A stretch of DNA of 64,000 nt, taken from NCBI GenBank assembly GCA_033763995.1, contig JANRJL010000061.1, positions 62,001 through 126,000 on the forward strand, in the 5' to 3' direction. Source of the stretch: GCA-2737725 sp033763995 (GTDB lineage Bacteria; Pseudomonadota; Alphaproteobacteria; Rhodospirillales; Rhodospirillaceae). The notes beneath the pieces were generated by a model, which made no database searches, was not told the origin of the DNA, and worked only from the letters and a program-made list of their open reading frames with translations. Positions 62,917 through 64,000 of the stretch are shown here, one piece after another (the stretch's first letter is position 1; each line of letters opens with the position of its first letter). The translations under genes were made by a program, and so were the position numbers.

Positions 62917-63079
62917 CGTGGTCCGATTCCAGCATTCGCATCCCGGCCCCGTGGACTGGCTTGCGAATGCTGGAATCAAGGGCCACGAGCAATTATTCGT
63001 TTCGAGTGGAGCTTTGGATTTGACATTCGCTTTACAGTCTCGGCGCAACCAGGGTGGCGAATGTCAAATCCGCTCCACT
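62917..63079. repeat. Double-hairpin intergenic repeat, family 1, copy 2
   Basis: Inverted relative to copy 1 (28189-28352). Hairpin B comes first: left arm 62917-62939 (CGTGGTCCGATTCCAGCATT then CGC), right arm 62963-62987. Hairpin A follows: left arm 63005-63030, right arm 63057-63079 (identical, inverted, to the left arm of copy 1). In hairpin B, T-to-C and A-to-G changes on one arm are matched by changes on the other. Confidence 0.85.
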
Positions 63080-63092
63080 GACGGGCGGCGGA

Positions 63093-64000
63093 TTACCGCG
63101 CTTTCAGGGCCTTGACGCGCGCGATCGCGCCGTCGTGCGAGCCCGACGGCAACGGCGCATCGGGCCGGGCGATGAAGGCCGCCACGTCGGCCAGCACCTT
63201 GGCCGCCTGTTTGTCGCGCAAGACGATGTGCCAGCCCTCGGGATAGACAGCCGTGACGGCCTTGGGATTGGCCGCGGTCAGCGCCGCCATGGCCCGGCGC
63301 GTGGGCCCGGGCGGGATGATCTGATCGTTATGGCCATACAGATAGAGCGTGGGCACGCCGATCTTGCCCGAGGCGGCCAGGGCGTCGTCCATCAAGTTGG
63401 TGAGCCCGTAAATCGTGTCGAGGCGCGTGTCCTTGATGAACAGCGGGTCGCGCGCATTGTCGCGCAGCAAGTCGATATTGTCGCTGGCCCGCCGGCCAAG
63501 GTTCTGGCCCGTGGGTTTCAACCCGGGCAACAACCGCGCCCCCAACCACAGCCCGGCGCGGTAGTAGAACGGCATGGTCGAACGCGCCCATACCGCGGGG
63601 GCCGCCAGGATGACGCCGTCCACGGGTGGACTTTGCGCCTTCGCCACCGCCGACATGATCACGGCACCGCCCATGCTTTCGCCCAGGGCAAACAGCGGCA
63701 CGCCCGGATAGGCCGCGCGCAGGACGTGGGCGAAATCGCGGAAGTCGCCCACCAGCGCATCCTCGCCGGGCCACAGGCCGACGTTGGGTGCCTTGCCGAA
63801 GCCCCGCTGGTCGTAGGCGAACACCGCGAAGCCGTGTTTGGCCAACTCGGGCCCCGTGCCCGCCACGCCGGGGGCCGTGTCGAAGGCCTTGGCGTAATCA
63901 TTGAAGCCGTGCAGGCCGACGATCACGGCGCTGGGCTGGCCCTCCGGCAGCCAGCGGCGCACGGGCAAGCGCAAACCATCGGTGGTGACGAAAAACTCGC
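63093..64000 (-). CDS. Alpha/beta hydrolase (monoacylglycerol lipase-like), cut by the window edge
   Basis: The frame runs into the right window edge (residues EFFVTTDGLRLPVRRWLPEG are readable upstream), so the start is outside. The visible 300 or so residues have VIVGLHGFNDYAKAF (oxyanion region), FAYDQRGFG, the nucleophile GESMGGAV, an acid in YGHNDQIIPPG, and the His in YPEGWHIVL. This matches monoacylglycerol lipase-type hydrolases. Substrate unknown. The gene ends 13 bp from the double-hairpin repeat. Confidence 0.88.
   Translation of the reverse strand, partial: EFFVTTDGLRLPVRRWLPEGQPSAVIVGLHGFNDYAKAFDTAPGVAGTGPELAKHGFAVFAYDQRGFGKAPNVGLWPGEDALVGDFRDFAHVLRAAYPGVPLFALGESMGGAVIMSAVAKAQSPPVDGVILAAPAVWARSTMPFYYRAGLWLGARLLPGLKPTGQNLGRRASDNIDLLRDNARDPLFIKDTRLDTIYGLTNLMDDALAASGKIGVPTLYLYGHNDQIIPPGPTRRAMAALTAANPKAVTAVYPEGWHIVLRDKQAAKVLADVAAFIARPDAPLPSGSHDGAIARVKALKAR

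Overview
The window looks like chromosomal DNA of a high-GC alphaproteobacterium outside the best-known model genera. The taxonomic call rests on gene families typical of that class (DUF2125, the PAS_5-type sensor, DUF4112, the metX-metW pair with an adjacent methyltransferase, TetR and Crp/Fnr-like regulation) and on palindromic intergenic repeats resembling those of Rhizobiales-type genomes. No phage, transposase, plasmid or CRISPR features were found.

1-12.7 kb: a TerC-family membrane protein; an alpha/beta hydrolase and a DUF488 protein; a Pit phosphate transporter with its DUF47/PhoU-like partner; cytochrome b561; a Rieske oxygenase. Then comes an unusual block: two exported paralogous CbiX/sirohydrochlorin-chelatase-like proteins bracket a DUF4112 protein, a small membrane protein and a two-gene FtsX/MacB-type (HrtBA-like) ABC exporter. 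The second paralog carries a His/Met-rich DHSxM repeat. A TetR regulator follows.

12.7-32.3 kb: a catabolic region. It holds a hydantoinase/oxoprolinase pair (hyuA-hyuB), an HMG-CoA-lyase-type enzyme, a family III CoA-transferase, a PAS protein, an isochorismatase/N-carbamoylsarcosine-type amidohydrolase, a flavin monooxygenase, a MmgE/PrpD protein, a methyltransferase, and two small paralogous proteins of unknown function. TrkH and a class II glutamine amidotransferase interrupt it. It continues with a thioesterase, an isocitrate-lyase-superfamily lyase and two tandem HsaA-type flavin-dependent proteins.

32.3-39.6 kb: housekeeping genes: ChaC-like cyclotransferase, DUF2125, glutathione transferase, tyrA, hisC (split by a one-base frameshift), metX-metW and a methyltransferase.

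39.8-59.3 kb: a nearly complete MSHA-like type IV pilus locus. Rightward: a minor prepilin, a lytic transglycosylase with TPRs, pilT and pilU. Leftward: MshN-, MshM-, PilD-, MshL-, MshE-, MshG-, PilM/N-, PilO- and PilP-like genes, plus two prepilins. An ABC transporter is interleaved: its permease lies behind the secretin gene and its ATPase at the end of the assembly operon, recalling the PilGHI transporter of Myxococcus xanthus pili.

59.5-64 kb: an FAD flavoprotein, a DUF4399 protein, a two-helix potassium channel, tRNA-Arg(CCG) and an edge-truncated lipase-like hydrolase.

Across the window there are three perfect TTGAC-N4-GTCAA palindromes placed upstream of genes (Crp/Fnr-type sites by inference), a double-hairpin repeat present twice with compensatory base changes, and a second palindromic repeat present twice.
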